Positions 47,693-60,400 of a stretch of 64,000 bases of DNA are shown here, one piece after another. The notes below the pieces were generated by a model, which worked only from the letters and a program-made list of their open reading frames with translations, was not told the origin of the DNA and made no database searches. The DNA is from Hippasteria phrygiana (taxonomy: Eukaryota > Echinodermata > Asteroidea > Valvatida > Goniasteridae). The stretch covers positions 62,001-126,000 of the forward strand of contig JAZGUH010000759.1 of the NCBI GenBank assembly GCA_037893225.1, in the 5' to 3' direction. Position 1 is the first letter of the stretch; each line of letters opens with the position of its first letter. A program made the translations under genes and the position numbers.

Positions 47693-50600
47693 GTTGGTTC
47701 ATGGTTGGATCATGGTTGGATCATGGTTGGTTCATGGTTGGTTCATGGTTGGTTCATGGTTGGTTCATGGTTGGTTCATGGTTGGTTCATGGTTGGTTCA
47801 TGGTTGGTTCATGGTTGGTTCATGGTTGGTTCATGGTTGGATCATGGTTGGTTCATGGTTGGTTCATGGTTGGTTCATGGTTGGATCATGGTTGGATCAT
47901 GGTTGGTTCATGGTTGGTTCATGGTTGGTTCATGGTTGGATCATGGTTGGATCATGGTTGGTTCATGGTTGGTTCATGGTTGGTTCATGGTTGGTTCATG
48001 GTTGGTTCATGGTTGGTTCATGGTTGGTTCATGGTTGGTTCATGGTTGGTTCATGGTTGGTTCATGGTTGGTTCATGGTTGGTTCATGGTTGGTTCATGG
48101 TTGGTTCATGGTTGGTTCATGGTTGGTTCATGGTTGGTTCATGGTTGGTTCATGGTTGGTTCATGGTTGGTTCATGGTTGGTTCATGGTTGGTTCATGGT
48201 TGGTTCATGGTTGGTTCATGGTTGGTTCATGGTTGGTTCATGGTTGGTTCATGGTTGGTTCATGGTTGGTTCATGGTTGGTTCATGGTTGGTTCATGGTT
48301 GGTTCATGGTTGGTTCATGGTTGGTTCATGGTTGGATCATGGTTGGATCATGGTTGGATCATGGTTGGATCATGGTTGGATCATGGTTGGATCATGGTTG
48401 GATCATGGTTGGATCATGGTTGGATCATGGTTGGATCATGGTTGGATCATGGTTGGATCATGGTTGGTTCATGGTTGGTTCATGGTTGGTTCATGGTTGG
48501 TTCATGGTTGGTTCATGGTTGGTTCATGGTTGGTTCATGGTTGGTTCATGGTTGGTTCATGGTTGGTTCATGGTTGGTTCATGGTTGGTTCATGGTTGGT
48601 TCATGGTTGGTTCATGGTTGGTTCATGGTTGGTTCATGGTTGGTTCATGGTTGGTTCATGGTTGGTTCATGGTTGGTTCATGGTTGGTTCATGGTTGGTT
48701 CATGGTTGGTTCATGGTTGGTTCATGGTTGGTTCATGGTTGGTTCATGGTTGGTTCATGGTTGGTTCATGGTTGGTTCATGGTTGGTTCATGGTTGGTTC
48801 ATGGTTGGTTCATGGTTGGTTCATGGTTGGTTCATGGTTGGTTCATGGTTGGTTCATGGTTGGTTCATGGTTGGTTCATGGTTGGTTCATGGTTGGTTCA
48901 TGGTTGGTTCATGGTTGGTTCATGGTTGGTTCATGGTTGGTTCATGGTTGGTTCATGGTTGGTTCATGGTTGGTTCATGGTTGGTTCATGGTTGGTTCAT
49001 GGTTGGTTCATGGTTGGTTCATGGTTGGTTCATGGTTGGTTCATGGTTGGTTCATGGTTGGTTCATGGTTGGTTCATGGTTGGTTCATGGTTGGTTCATG
49101 GTTGGTTCATGGTTGGTTCATGGTTGGTTCATGGTTGGTTCATGGTTGGTTCATGGTTGGTTCATGGTTGGTTCATGGTTGGTTCATGGTTGGTTCATGG
49201 TTGGTTCATGGTTGGTTCATGGTTGGTTCATGGTTGGTTCATGGTTGGTTCATGGTTGGTTCATGGTTGGTTCATGGTTGGTTCATGGTTGGTTCATGGT
49301 TGGTTCATGGTTGGTTCATGGTTGGTTCATGGTTGGTTCATGGTTGGTTCATGGTTGGTTCATGGTTGGTTCATGGTTGGTTCATGGTTGGTTCATGGTT
49401 GGTTCATGGTTGGTTCATGGTTGGTTCATGGTTGGTTCATGGTTGGTTCATGGTTGGTTCATGGTTGGTTCATGGTTGGTTCATGGTTGGTTCATGGTTG
49501 GTTCATGGTTGGTTCATGGTTGGTTCATGGTTGGTTCATGGTTGGTTCATGGTTGGTTCATGGTTGGTTCATGGTTGGTTCATGGTTGGTTCATGGTTGG
49601 TTCATGGTTGGTTCATGGTTGGTTCATGGTTGGTTCATGGTTGGTTCATGGTTGGTTCATGGTTGGTTCATGGTTGGTTCATGGTTGGTTCATGGTTGGT
49701 TCATGGTTGGTTCATGGTTGGTTCATGGTTGGTTCATGGTTGGTTCATGGTTGGTTCATGGTTGGTTCATGGTTGGTTCATGGTTGGTTCATGGTTGGTT
49801 CATGGTTGGTTCATGGTTGGTTCATGGTTGGTTCATGGTTGGTTCATGGTTGGTTCATGGTTGGTTCATGGTTGGTTCATGGTTGGATCATGGTTGGTTC
49901 ATGGTTGGTTCATGGTTGGTTCATGGTTGGTTCATGGTTGGTTCATGGTTGGTTCATGGTTGGTTCATGGTTGGTTCATGGTTGGTTCATGGTTGGTTCA
50001 TGGTTGGTTCATGGTTGGTTCATGGTTGGTTCATGGTTGGTTCATGGTTGGTTCATGGTTGGTTCATGGTTGGTTCATGGTTGGTTCATGGTTGGTTCAT
50101 GGTTGGTTCATGGTTGGTTCATGGTTGGTTCATGGTTGGTTCATGGTTGGTTCATGGTTGGTTCATGGTTGGTTCATGGTTGGTTCATGGTTGGTTCATG
50201 GTTGGTTCATGGTTGGTTCATGGTTGGTTCATGGTTGGTTCATGGTTGGTTCATGGTTGGTTCATGGTTGGTTCATGGTTGGTTCATGGTTGGTTCATGG
50301 TTGGTTCATGGTTGGTTCATGGTTGGTTCATGGTTGGTTCATGGTTGGTTCATGGTTGGTTCATGGTTGGTTCATGGTTGGTTCATGGTTGGTTCATGGT
50401 TGGTTCATGGTTGGTTCATGGTTGGTTCATGGTTGGTTCATGGTTGGTTCATGGTTGGTTCATGGTTGGTTCATGGTTGGTTCATGGTTGGTTCATGGTT
50501 GGTTCATGGTTGGTTCATGGTTGGTTCATGGTTGGTTCATGGTTGGTTCATGGTTGGTTCATGGTTGGTTCATGGTTGGTTCATGGTTGGTTCATGGTTG

Positions 50601-52970
50601 GTTCATGGTTGGTTCATGGTTGGTTCATGGTTGGTTCATGGTTGGTTCATGGTTGGTTCATGGTTGGTTCATGGTTGGTTCATGGTTGGTTCATGGTTGG
50701 TTCATGGTTGGTTCATGGTTGGTTCATGGTTGGTTCATGGTTGGTTCATGGTTGGTTCATGGTTGGTTCATGGTTGGTTCATGGTTGGTTCATGGTTGGT
50801 TCATGGTTGGTTCATGGTTGGTTCATGGTTGGTTCATGGTTGGTTCATGGTTGGTTCATGGTTGGTTCATGGTTGGTTCATGGTTGGTTCATGGTTGGAT
50901 CATGGTTGGATCATGGTTGGATCATGGTTGGTTCATGGTTTGTTCATGGTTGGTTCATGGTTGGTTCATGGTTGGTTCATGGTTGGTTCATGGTTGGTTC
51001 ATGGTTGGTTCATGGTTGGTTCATGGTTGGTTCATGGTTGGTTCATGGTTGGTTCATGGTTGGTTCATGGTTGGTTCATGGTTGGTTCATGGTTGGTTCA
51101 TGGTTGGTTCATGGTTGGTTCATGGTTGGTTCATGGTTGGTTCATGGTTGGTTCATGGTTGGTTCATGGTTGGTTCTTGGTTGGATCTTGGTTGGTTCAT
51201 GGTTGGATCATGGTTGGATCATGGTTGGTTCATGGTTGGTTCATGGTTGGTTCATGGTTGGTTCATGGTTGGTTCATGGTTGGTTCATGGTTGGTTCATG
51301 GTTGGTTCATGGTTGGTTCATGGTTGGTTCATGGTTGGTTCATGGTTGGTTCATGGTTGGTTCATGGTTGGTTCATGGTTGGTTCATGGTTGGTTCATGG
51401 TTGGTTCATGGTTGGTTCATGGTTGGTTCATGGTTGGTTCATGGTTGGTTCATGGTTGGTTCATGGTTGGTTCATGGTTGGTTCATGGTTGGTTCATGGT
51501 TGGTTCATGGTTGGTTCATGGTTGGTTCATGGTTGGTTCATGGTTGGTTCATGGTTGGTTCATGGTTGGTTCTTGGTTGGATCTTGGTTGGTTCATGGTT
51601 GGATCATGGTTGGATCATGGTTGGATCATGGTTGGTTCATGGTTGGTTCATGGTTGGTTCATGGTTGGTTCATGGTTGGTTCATGGTTGGTTCATGGTTG
51701 GTTCATGGTTGGTTCATGGTTGGTTCATGGTTGGTTCATGGTTGGTGCATGGTTGGTGCATGGTTGGTGCATGGTTGGTTCATGGTTGGTGCATGGTTGG
51801 TTCTTGGTTGGTTCTTGGTTGGTTCTTGGTTGGTTCTTGGTTGGTGCATGGTTGGTTCATGGTTGGTTCATGGTTGGTTCTTGGTTGGTTCATGGTTGGT
51901 TCATGGTTGGTTCATGGTTGGTTCATGGTTGGTTCATGGTTGGATCATGGTTGGTTCATGGTTGGTTCATGGTTGGTTCATGGTTGGTTCATGGTTGGTT
52001 CATGGTTGGTTCATGGTTGGTTCATGGTTGGATCATGGTTGGATCATGGTTGGTTCATGGTTGGTTCATGGTTGGTTCATGGTTGGTTCATGGTTGGTTC
52101 ATGGTTGGTTCATGGTTGGTTCATGGTTGGTTCATGGTTGGTTCATGGTTGGTTCATGGTTGGTTCATGGTTGGTTCATGGTTGGTTCATGGTTGGTTCA
52201 TTGTTGGTTCTTGGTTGGTTCTTGGTTGGTTCATGGTTGGATCATGGTTGGTTCATGGTTGGTTCATGGTCGGTTCATGGTCGGTTCTTGGTCGGTTCAT
52301 GGTCGGTTCATTGTGGGATCATGGTCGGTTCATGGTCGGTTCATGGTCGGTTCTTGGTCGGTTCATGGTCGGTTCATTGTCGGTTCATGGTCGGTTCATG
52401 GTCGGTTCATGGTCGGTTCATGGTCGGTTCATGGTCGGTTCATGGTCGGTTCATGGTCGGTTCATGGTCGGTTCATGGTCGGTTCATGGTCGGTTCATGG
52501 TCGGTTCTTGGTCGGTTCATGGTCGGTTCATGGTCGGTTCATGGTCGGTTCATGGTCGGTTCATGGTCGGTTCATGGTCGGTTCATGGTCGGTTCATGGT
52601 CGGTTCATGGTCGGTTCATGGTCGGTTCATGGTCGGTTCGTGGTCGGTTCATGGTCGGTTCATGGTCGGTTCATGGTCGGTTCATGGTCGGTTCATGGTC
52701 GGTTCATGGTCGGTTCGTGGTCGGTTCATGGTCGGTTCATGGTCGGTTCATGGTCGGTTCATGGTCGGTACATGGTCGGTTCATGGTCGGTTCATGGTTG
52801 GATCATGGTTGGTTCATGGTTGGTTCATGGTTGGTTCATGGTTGGATCATGGTTGGATCATGGTTGGTTCATGGTTGGATCATGGTTGGATCATGGTTGG
52901 ATCATGGTTGGATCATGGTTGGTTCATGGTTGGTTCATGGTTGGTTCATGGTTGGTTCATGGTTGGTTCA
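47693..52970 (+). repeat. 11-bp satellite array 20
   Basis: 5,278 bp (479 units plus 9). Basic and ATC head with an ATC run about 48332-48465, then a basic run to about 50895 broken only by one ATC unit near 49885; three ATC units; a GGTTTG substitution near 50940; TTCTTGG-ATCTTGG landmark twice, at about 51175 and 51571 (396 bp apart); TGCATGG and four TTCTTGG about 51744-51845; basic units; TTCATTG near 52199; GTCGG about 52269-52798 with two CGTGG units near 52639 and 52716 and a CATTGTGGG unit near 52312; mixed tail. The long basic run replaces the large GTCGG block of arrays 13 and 16. Confidence 0.97.
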
Positions 52971-53244
52971 TATTTTAGCCATATATCTTGCCTTTATACA
53001 TCAGAAAATATAGGGTGGCTAACGATGTATAACTGGACTTATGGACAGTTCCGTTAACCCCATCACTAAGGATTATATTATATTCACACGCACAGGACGG
53101 GAAAACAACAAGAGTTGAATCCGGTCCTGGAGTTTACGGGACCACTACTCCAAAACCACAAGGAGGAAAGTTTTCAAAATGTGCTTATATTTTAGCCACA
53201 TATCTTGCCTTTATACATCAGAAAATATAGGGTGGCTGACGATG
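52971..53244 (+). repeat. Type A spacer, copy 12
   Basis: Full 274-bp copy with one private change, AAGAGTTG instead of AAGAATTG at 53114. Confidence 0.97.
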
Positions 53245-55398
53245 GTTGGTTCATGGTTGGATCATGGTTGGATCATGGTTGGTTCATGGTTGGTTCATGG
53301 TTGGTTCATGGTTGGTTCATGGTTGGTTCATGGTTGGTTCATGGTTGGTTCATGGTTGGTTCATGGTTGGTTCATGGTTGGATCATGGTTGGTTCATGGT
53401 TGGTTCATGGTTGGTTCATGGTTGGTTCATGGTTGGATCATGGTTGGATCATGGTTGGATCATGGTTGGATCATGGTTGGATCATGGTTGGATCATGGTT
53501 GGTTCATGGTTGGTTCATGGTTGGTTCATGGTTGGTTCATGGTTGGTTCATGGTTGGTTCATGGTTGGTTCATGGTTGGTTCATGGTTGGTTCATGGTTG
53601 GTTCATGGTTGGTTCATGGTTGGTTCATGGTTGGTTCATGGTTGGTTCATGGTTGGTTCATGGTTGGTTCATGGTTGGATCATGGTTGGATCATGGTTGG
53701 ATCATGGTTGGATCATGGTTGGATCATGGTTGGATCATGGTTGGATCATGGTTGGATCATGGTTGGATCATGGTTGGATCATGGTTGGATCATGGTTGGT
53801 TCATGGTTGGTTCATGGTTGGTTCATGGTTGGTTCATGGTTGGTTCATGGTTGGTTCATGGTTGGTTCATGGTTGGTTCATGGTTGGTTCATGGTTGGTT
53901 CATGGTTGGTTCATGGTTGGTTCATGGTTGGTTCATGGTTGGTTCATGGTTGGTTCATGGTTGGTTCATGGTTGGTTCATGGTTGGTTCATGGTTGGTTC
54001 ATGGTTGGTTCATGGTTGGTTCATGGTTGGTTCATGGTTGGTTCATGGTTGGTTCATGGTTGGTTCATGGTTGGTTCATGGTTGGTTCATGGTTGGTTCA
54101 TGGTTGGTTCATGGTTGGTTCATGGTTGGTTCATGGTTGGTTCATGGTTGGTTCATGGTTGGTTCATGGTTGGTTCATGGTTGGTTCATGGTTGGTTCAT
54201 GGTTGGTTCATGGTTGGTTCATGGTTGGTTCATGGTTGGTTCATGGTTGGTTCATGGTTGGTTCATGGTTGGTTCATGGTTGGTTCATGGTTGGTTCATG
54301 GTTGGTTCATGGTTGGTTCATGGTTGGTTCATGGTTGGTTCATGGTTGGTTCATGGTTGGTTCATGGTTGGTTCATGGTTGGTTCATGGTTGGTTCATGG
54401 TTGGTTCATGGTTGGTTCATGGTTGGTTCATGGTTGGTTCATGGTTGGTTCATGGTTGGTTCATGGTTGGTTCATGGTTGGTTCATGGTTGGTTCATGGT
54501 TGGTTCATGGTTGGTTCATGGTTGGTTCATGGTTGGTTCATGGTTGGTTCATGGTTGGTTCATGGTTGGTTCATGGTTGGTTCATGGTTGGTTCATGGTT
54601 GGTTCATGGTTGGTTCATGGTTGGTTCATGGTTGGTTCATGGTTGGTTCATGGTTGGTTCATGGTTGGTTCATGGTTGGTTCATGGTTGGTTCATGGTTG
54701 GTTCATGGTTGGTTCATGGTTGGTTCATGGTTGGTTCATGGTTGGTTCATGGTTGGTTCATGGTTGGTTCATGGTTGGTTCATGGTTGGTTCATGGTTGG
54801 TTCATGGTTGGTTCATGGTTGGTTCATGGTTGGTTCATGGTTGGTTCATGGTTGGTTCATGGTTGGTTCATGGTTGGTTCATGGTTGGTTCATGGTTGGT
54901 TCATGGTTGGTTCATGGTTGGTTCATGGTTGGTTCATGGTTGGTTCATGGTTGGTTCATGGTTGGTTCATGGTTGGTTCATGGTTGGTTCATGGTTGGTT
55001 CATGGTTGGTTCATGGTTGGTTCATGGTTGGTTCATGGTTGGTTCATGGTCGGTTCATGGTCGGTTCATGGTCGGTTCATGGTCGGTTCATGGTCGGTTC
55101 ATGGTCGGTTCATGGTCGGTTCATGGTCGGTTCATGGTCGGTTCATGGTCGGTTCATGGTCGGTTCATGGTCGGTTCATGGTCGGTTCATGGTCGGTACA
55201 TGGTCGGTTCATGGTCGGTTCATGGTCGGATCATGGTCGGTTCATGGTCGGTTCATGGTCGGTTCATGGTCGGATCATGGTTGGATCATGGTTGGTTCAT
55301 GGTTGGATCATGGTTGGATCATGGTTGGATCATGGTTGGATCATGGTTGGTTCATGGTTGGTTCATGGTTGGTTCATGGTTGGTTCATGGTTGGTTCA
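53245..55398 (+). repeat. 11-bp satellite array 21
   Basis: 2,154 bp (195 units plus 9). Head T-A-A-T, ATC clusters about 53437-53495 and 53674-53795, a basic run to about 55048, GTCGG about 55049-55275 with TACATGG near 55196 and ATC units, then a shortened mixed tail. Last GTCGG units in the window. Confidence 0.97.
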
Positions 55399-55672
55399 TA
55401 TTTTAGCCATATATCTTGCCTTTATACATCAGAAAATATAGGGTGGCTAACGATGTATAACTGGACTTATGGACAGTTCCGTTAACCCCATCACTAAGGA
55501 TTATATTATATTCACACGCACAGGACGGGAAAACAACAAGAATTGAATCCGGTCCTGGAGTTTACGGGACCACTACTCCAAAACCACAAGGAGGAAAGTT
55601 TTCAAAATGTGCTTATATTTTAGCCACATATCTTGCCTTTATACATCAGAAAATATAGGGTGGCTGACGATG
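55399..55672 (+). repeat. Type A spacer, copy 13
   Basis: Full 274-bp copy and the last spacer; no further spacer sequence follows for 8.3 kb. Confidence 0.97.
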
Positions 55673-56291
55673 GTTGGTTCATGGTTGGATCATGGTTGGA
55701 TCATGGTTGGTTCACGGTTGGTTCACGGTTGGTTCATGGTTGGTTCATGGTTGGTTCACGGTTGGTTCACGGTTGGTTCACGTTTGGTTCACGGTTGGTT
55801 CACGGTTGGATCACGGTTGGTTCACGGTTGGTTCACGGTTGGTTCACGGTTGGTTCACGGTTGGATCACGGTTGGTTCACGGTTGGTTCACGGTTGGTTC
55901 ACGGTTGGATCACGGTTGGATCACGGTTGGATCACGGTTGGATCACGGTTGGATCACGGTTGGATCACGGTTGGTTCACGGTTGGTTCATGGTTGGTTCA
56001 TGGTTGGTTCATGGTTGGTTCATGGTTGGTTCATGGTTGGTTCATGGTTGGTTCATGGTTGGTTCATGGTTGGTTCATGGTTGGTTCATGGTTGGTTCAT
56101 GGTTGGTTCATGGTTGGTTCATGGTTGGTTCATGGTTGGTTCATGGTTGGTTCATGGTTGGTTCATGGTTGGTTCATGGTTGGTTCATGGTTGGTTCATG
56201 GTTGGTTCATGGTTGGTTCATGGTTGGTTCATGGTTGGTTCATGGTTGGTTCATGGTTGGTTCATGGTTGGTTCATGGTTGGTTCATGGTT

Positions 56292-56755
56292 GGATCATGG
56301 TTGGATCATGGTTGGATCATGGTTGGATCATGGTTGGATCATGGTTGGATCATGGTTGGATCATGGTTGGATCATGGTTGGATCATGGTTGGATCATGGT
56401 TGGATCATGGTTGGATCATGGTTGGATCATGGTTGGATCATGGTTGGATCATGGTTGGATCATGGTTGGATCATGGTTGGATCATGGTTGGATCATGGTT
56501 GGATCATGGTTGGATCATGGTTGGATCATGGTTGGATCATGGTTGGATCATGGTTGGATCATGGTTGGATCATGGTTGGATCATGGTTGGATCATGGTTG
56601 GATCATGGTTGGATCATGGTTGGATCATGGTTGGATCATGGTTGGATCATGGTTGGATCATGGTTGGATCATGGTTGGATCATGGTTGGATCATGGTTGG
56701 ATCATGGTTGGATCATGGTTGGATCATGGTTGGATCATGGTTGGATCATGGTTGG
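56292..56755 (+). repeat. Homogeneous ATCATGGTTGG block (about 42 units)
   Basis: Third long run of the ATC variant, after those at 3062-3580 and 5182-6005; here flanked by basic units on both sides. Confidence 0.94.
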
Positions 56756-57460
56756 TTCATGGTTGGTTCATGGTTGGTTCATGGTTGGTTCATGGTTGGT
56801 TCATGGTTGGTTCATGGTTGGTTCATGGTTGGTTCATGGTTGGTTCATGGTTGGTTCATGGTTGGTTCATGGTTGGTTCATGGTTGGTTCATGGTTGGTT
56901 CATGGTTGGTTCATGGTTGGTTCATGGTTGGTTCATGGTTGGTTCATGGTTGGTTCATGGTTGGTTCATGGTTGGTTCATGGTTGGTTCATGGTTGGTTC
57001 ATGGTTGGTTCATGGTTGGTTCATGGTTGGTTCATGGTTGGTTCATGGTTGGTTCATGGTTGGTTCATGGTTGGTTCATGGTTGGTTCATGGTTGGTTCA
57101 TGGTTGGTTCATGGTTGGTTCATGGTTGGTTCATGGTTGGTTCATGGTTGGTTCATGGTTGGTTCATGGTTGGTTCATGGTTGGTTCATGGTTGGTTCAT
57201 GGTTGGTTCATGGTTGGTTCATGGTTGGTTCATGGTTGGTTCATGGTTGGTTCATGGTTGGTTCATGGTTGGTTCATGGTTGGTTCATGGTTGGTTCATG
57301 GTTGGTTCATGGTTGGTTCATGGTTGGTTCATGGTTGGTTCATGGTTGGTTCATGGTTGGTTCATGGTTGGTTCATGGTTGGTTCATGGTTGGTTCATGG
57401 TTGGTTCATGGTTGGTTCATGGTTGGTTCATGGTTGGTTCATGGTTGGTTCATGGTTGGT

Positions 57461-60400
57461 TCACGGTTGGTTCACGGTTGGTTCACGGTTGGTTCACGGT
57501 TGGTTCACGGTTGGTTCACGGTTGGTTCACGGTTGGTTCACGGTTGGTTCACGGTTGGTTCACGGTTGGTTCACGGTTGGTTCAGGGTTGGTTCACGGTT
57601 GGTTCAGGGTTGGTTCACGGTTGGTTCACGGTTGGTTCACGGTTGGTTCACGGTTGGTTCACGGTTGGTTCACGGTTGGTTCACGGTTGGTTCACGGTTG
57701 GTTCACGGTTGGTTCACGGTTGGTTCACGGTTGGTTCACGGTTGGTTCACGGTTGGTTCACGGTTGGTTCACGGTTGGTTCACGGTTGGTTCACGGTTGG
57801 TTCACGGTTGGTTCACGGTTGGTTCACGGTTGGTTCACGGTTGGTTCACGGTTGGTTCACGGTTGGTTCACGGTTGGTTCACGGTTGGTTCACGGTTGGT
57901 TCACGGTTGGTTCACGGTTGGTTCACGGTTGGTTCACGGTTGGTTCACGGTTGGTTCACGGTTGGTTCACGGTTGGTTCACGGTTGGTTCACGGTTGGTT
58001 CACGGTTGGTTCACGGTTGGTTCACGGTTGGTTCACGGTTGGTTCACGGTTGGTTCACGGTTGGTTCACGGTTGGTTCACGGTTGGTTCACGGTTGGTTC
58101 ACGGTTGGTTCACGGTTGGTTCACGGTTGGTTCACGGTTGGTTCACGGTTGGTTCACGGTTGGTTCACGGTTGGTTCACGGTTGGTTCACGGTTGGTTCA
58201 CGGTTGGTTCACGGTTGGTTCACGGTTGGTTCACGGTTGGTTCACGGTTGGTTCACGGTTGGTTCACGGTTGGTTCACGGTTGGTTCACGGTTGGTTCAC
58301 GGTTGGTTCACGGTTGGTTCACGGTTGGTTCACGGTTGGTTCACGGTTGGTTCACGGTTGGTTCACGGTTGGTTCACGGTTGGTTCACGGTTGGTTCACG
58401 GTTGGTTCACGGTTGGTTCACGGTTGGTTCACGGTTGGTTCACGGTTGGTTCACGGTTGGTTCACGGTTGGTTCACGGTTGGTTCACGGTTGGTTCACGG
58501 TTGGTTCACGGTTGGTTCACGGTTGGTTCACGGTTGGTTCACGGTTGGTTCACGGTTGGTTCACGGTTGGTTCACGGTTGGTTCACGGTTGGTTCACGGT
58601 TGGTTCACGGTTGGTTCACGGTTGGTTCACGGTTGGTTCACGGTTGGTTCACGGTTGGTTCACGGTTGGTTCACGGTTGGTTCACGGTTGGTTCACGGTT
58701 GGTTCACGGTTGGTTCACGGTTGGTTCACGGTTGGTTCACGGTTGGTTCACGGTTGGTTCACGGTTGGTTCACGGTTGGTTCACGGTTGGTTCACGGTTG
58801 GTTCACGGTTGGTTCACGGTTGGTTCACGGTTGGTTCACGGTTGGTTCACGGTTGGTTCACGGTTGGTTCACGGTTGGTTCACGGTTGGTTCACGGTTGG
58901 TTCACGGTTGGTTCACGGTTGGTTCACGGTTGGTTCACGGTTGGTTCACGGTTGGTTCACGGTTGGTTCACGGTTGGTTCACGGTTGGTTCACGGTTGGT
59001 TCACGGTTGGTTCACGGTTGGTTCACGGTTGGTTCACGGTTGGTTCACGGTTGGTTCACGGTTGGTTCACGGTTGGTTCACGGTTGGTTCACGGTTGGTT
59101 CACGGTTGGTTCACGGTTGGTTCACGGTTGGTTCACGGTTGGTTCACGGTTGGTTCACGGTTGGTTCACGGTTGGTTCACGGTTGGTTCACGGTTGGTTC
59201 ACGGTTGGTTCACGGTTGGTTCACGGTTGGTTCACGGTTGGTTCACGGTTGGTTCACGGTTGGTTCACGGTTGGTTCACGGTTGGTTCACGGTTGGTTCA
59301 CGGTTGGTTCACGGTTGGTTCACGGTTGGTTCACGGTTGGTTCACGGTTGGTTCACGGTTGGTTCACGGTTGGTTCACGGTTGGTTCACGGTTGGTTCAC
59401 GGTTGGTTCACGGTTGGTTCACGGTTGGTTCACGGTTGGTTCACGGTTGGTTCACGGTTGGTTCACGGTTGGTTCACGGTTGGTTCACGGTTGGTTCACG
59501 GTTGGTTCACGGTTGGTTCACGGTTGGTTCACGGTTGGTTCACGGTTGGTTCACGGTTGGTTCACGGTTGGTTCACGGTTGGTTCACGGTTGGTTCACGG
59601 TTGGTTCACGGTTGGTTCACGGTTGGTTCACGGTTGGTTCACGGTTGGTTCACGGTTGGTTCACGGTTGGTTCACGGTTGGTTCACGGTTGGTTCACGGT
59701 TGGTTCACGGTTGGTTCACGGTTGGTTCACGGTTGGTTCACGGTTGGTTCACGGTTGGTTCACGGTTGGTTCACGGTTGGTTCACGGTTGGTTCACGGTT
59801 GGTTCACGGTTGGTTCACGGTTGGTTCACGGTTGGTTCACGGTTGGTTCACGGTTGGTTCACGGTTGGTTCACGGTTGGTTCACGGTTGGTTCACGGTTG
59901 GTTCACGGTTGGTTCACGGTTGGTTCACGGTTGGTTCACGGTTGGTTCACGGTTGGTTCACGGTTGGTTCACGGTTGGTTCACGGTTGGTTCACGGTTGG
60001 TTCACGGTTGGTTCACGGTTGGTTCACGGTTGGTTCACGGTTGGTTCACGGTTGGTTCACGGTTGGTTCACGGTTGGTTCACGGTTGGTTCACGGTTGGT
60101 TCACGGTTGGTTCACGGTTGGTTCACGGTTGGTTCACGGTTGGTTCACGGTTGGTTCACGGTTGGTTCACGGTTGGTTCACGGTTGGTTCACGGTTGGTT
60201 CACGGTTGGTTCACGGTTGGTTCACGGTTGGTTCACGGTTGGTTCACGGTTGGTTCACGGTTGGTTCACGGTTGGTTCACGGTTGGTTCACGGTTGGTTC
60301 ACGGTTGGTTCACGGTTGGTTCACGGTTGGTTCACGGTTGGTTCACGGTTGGTTCACGGTTGGTTCACGGTTGGTTCACGGTTGGTTCACGGTTGGTTCA

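Noticed and set aside
8..55485. Very long open reading frames on the + strand, up to about 1,850 codons
   Set aside because: All three frames are open at once over the same DNA and encode the same permuted 11-residue repeat. The unit simply lacks TAA, TAG and TGA, variants fall without regard to codon position, and frames end wherever the spacer supplies stops. No domain or ordinary protein composition is present.
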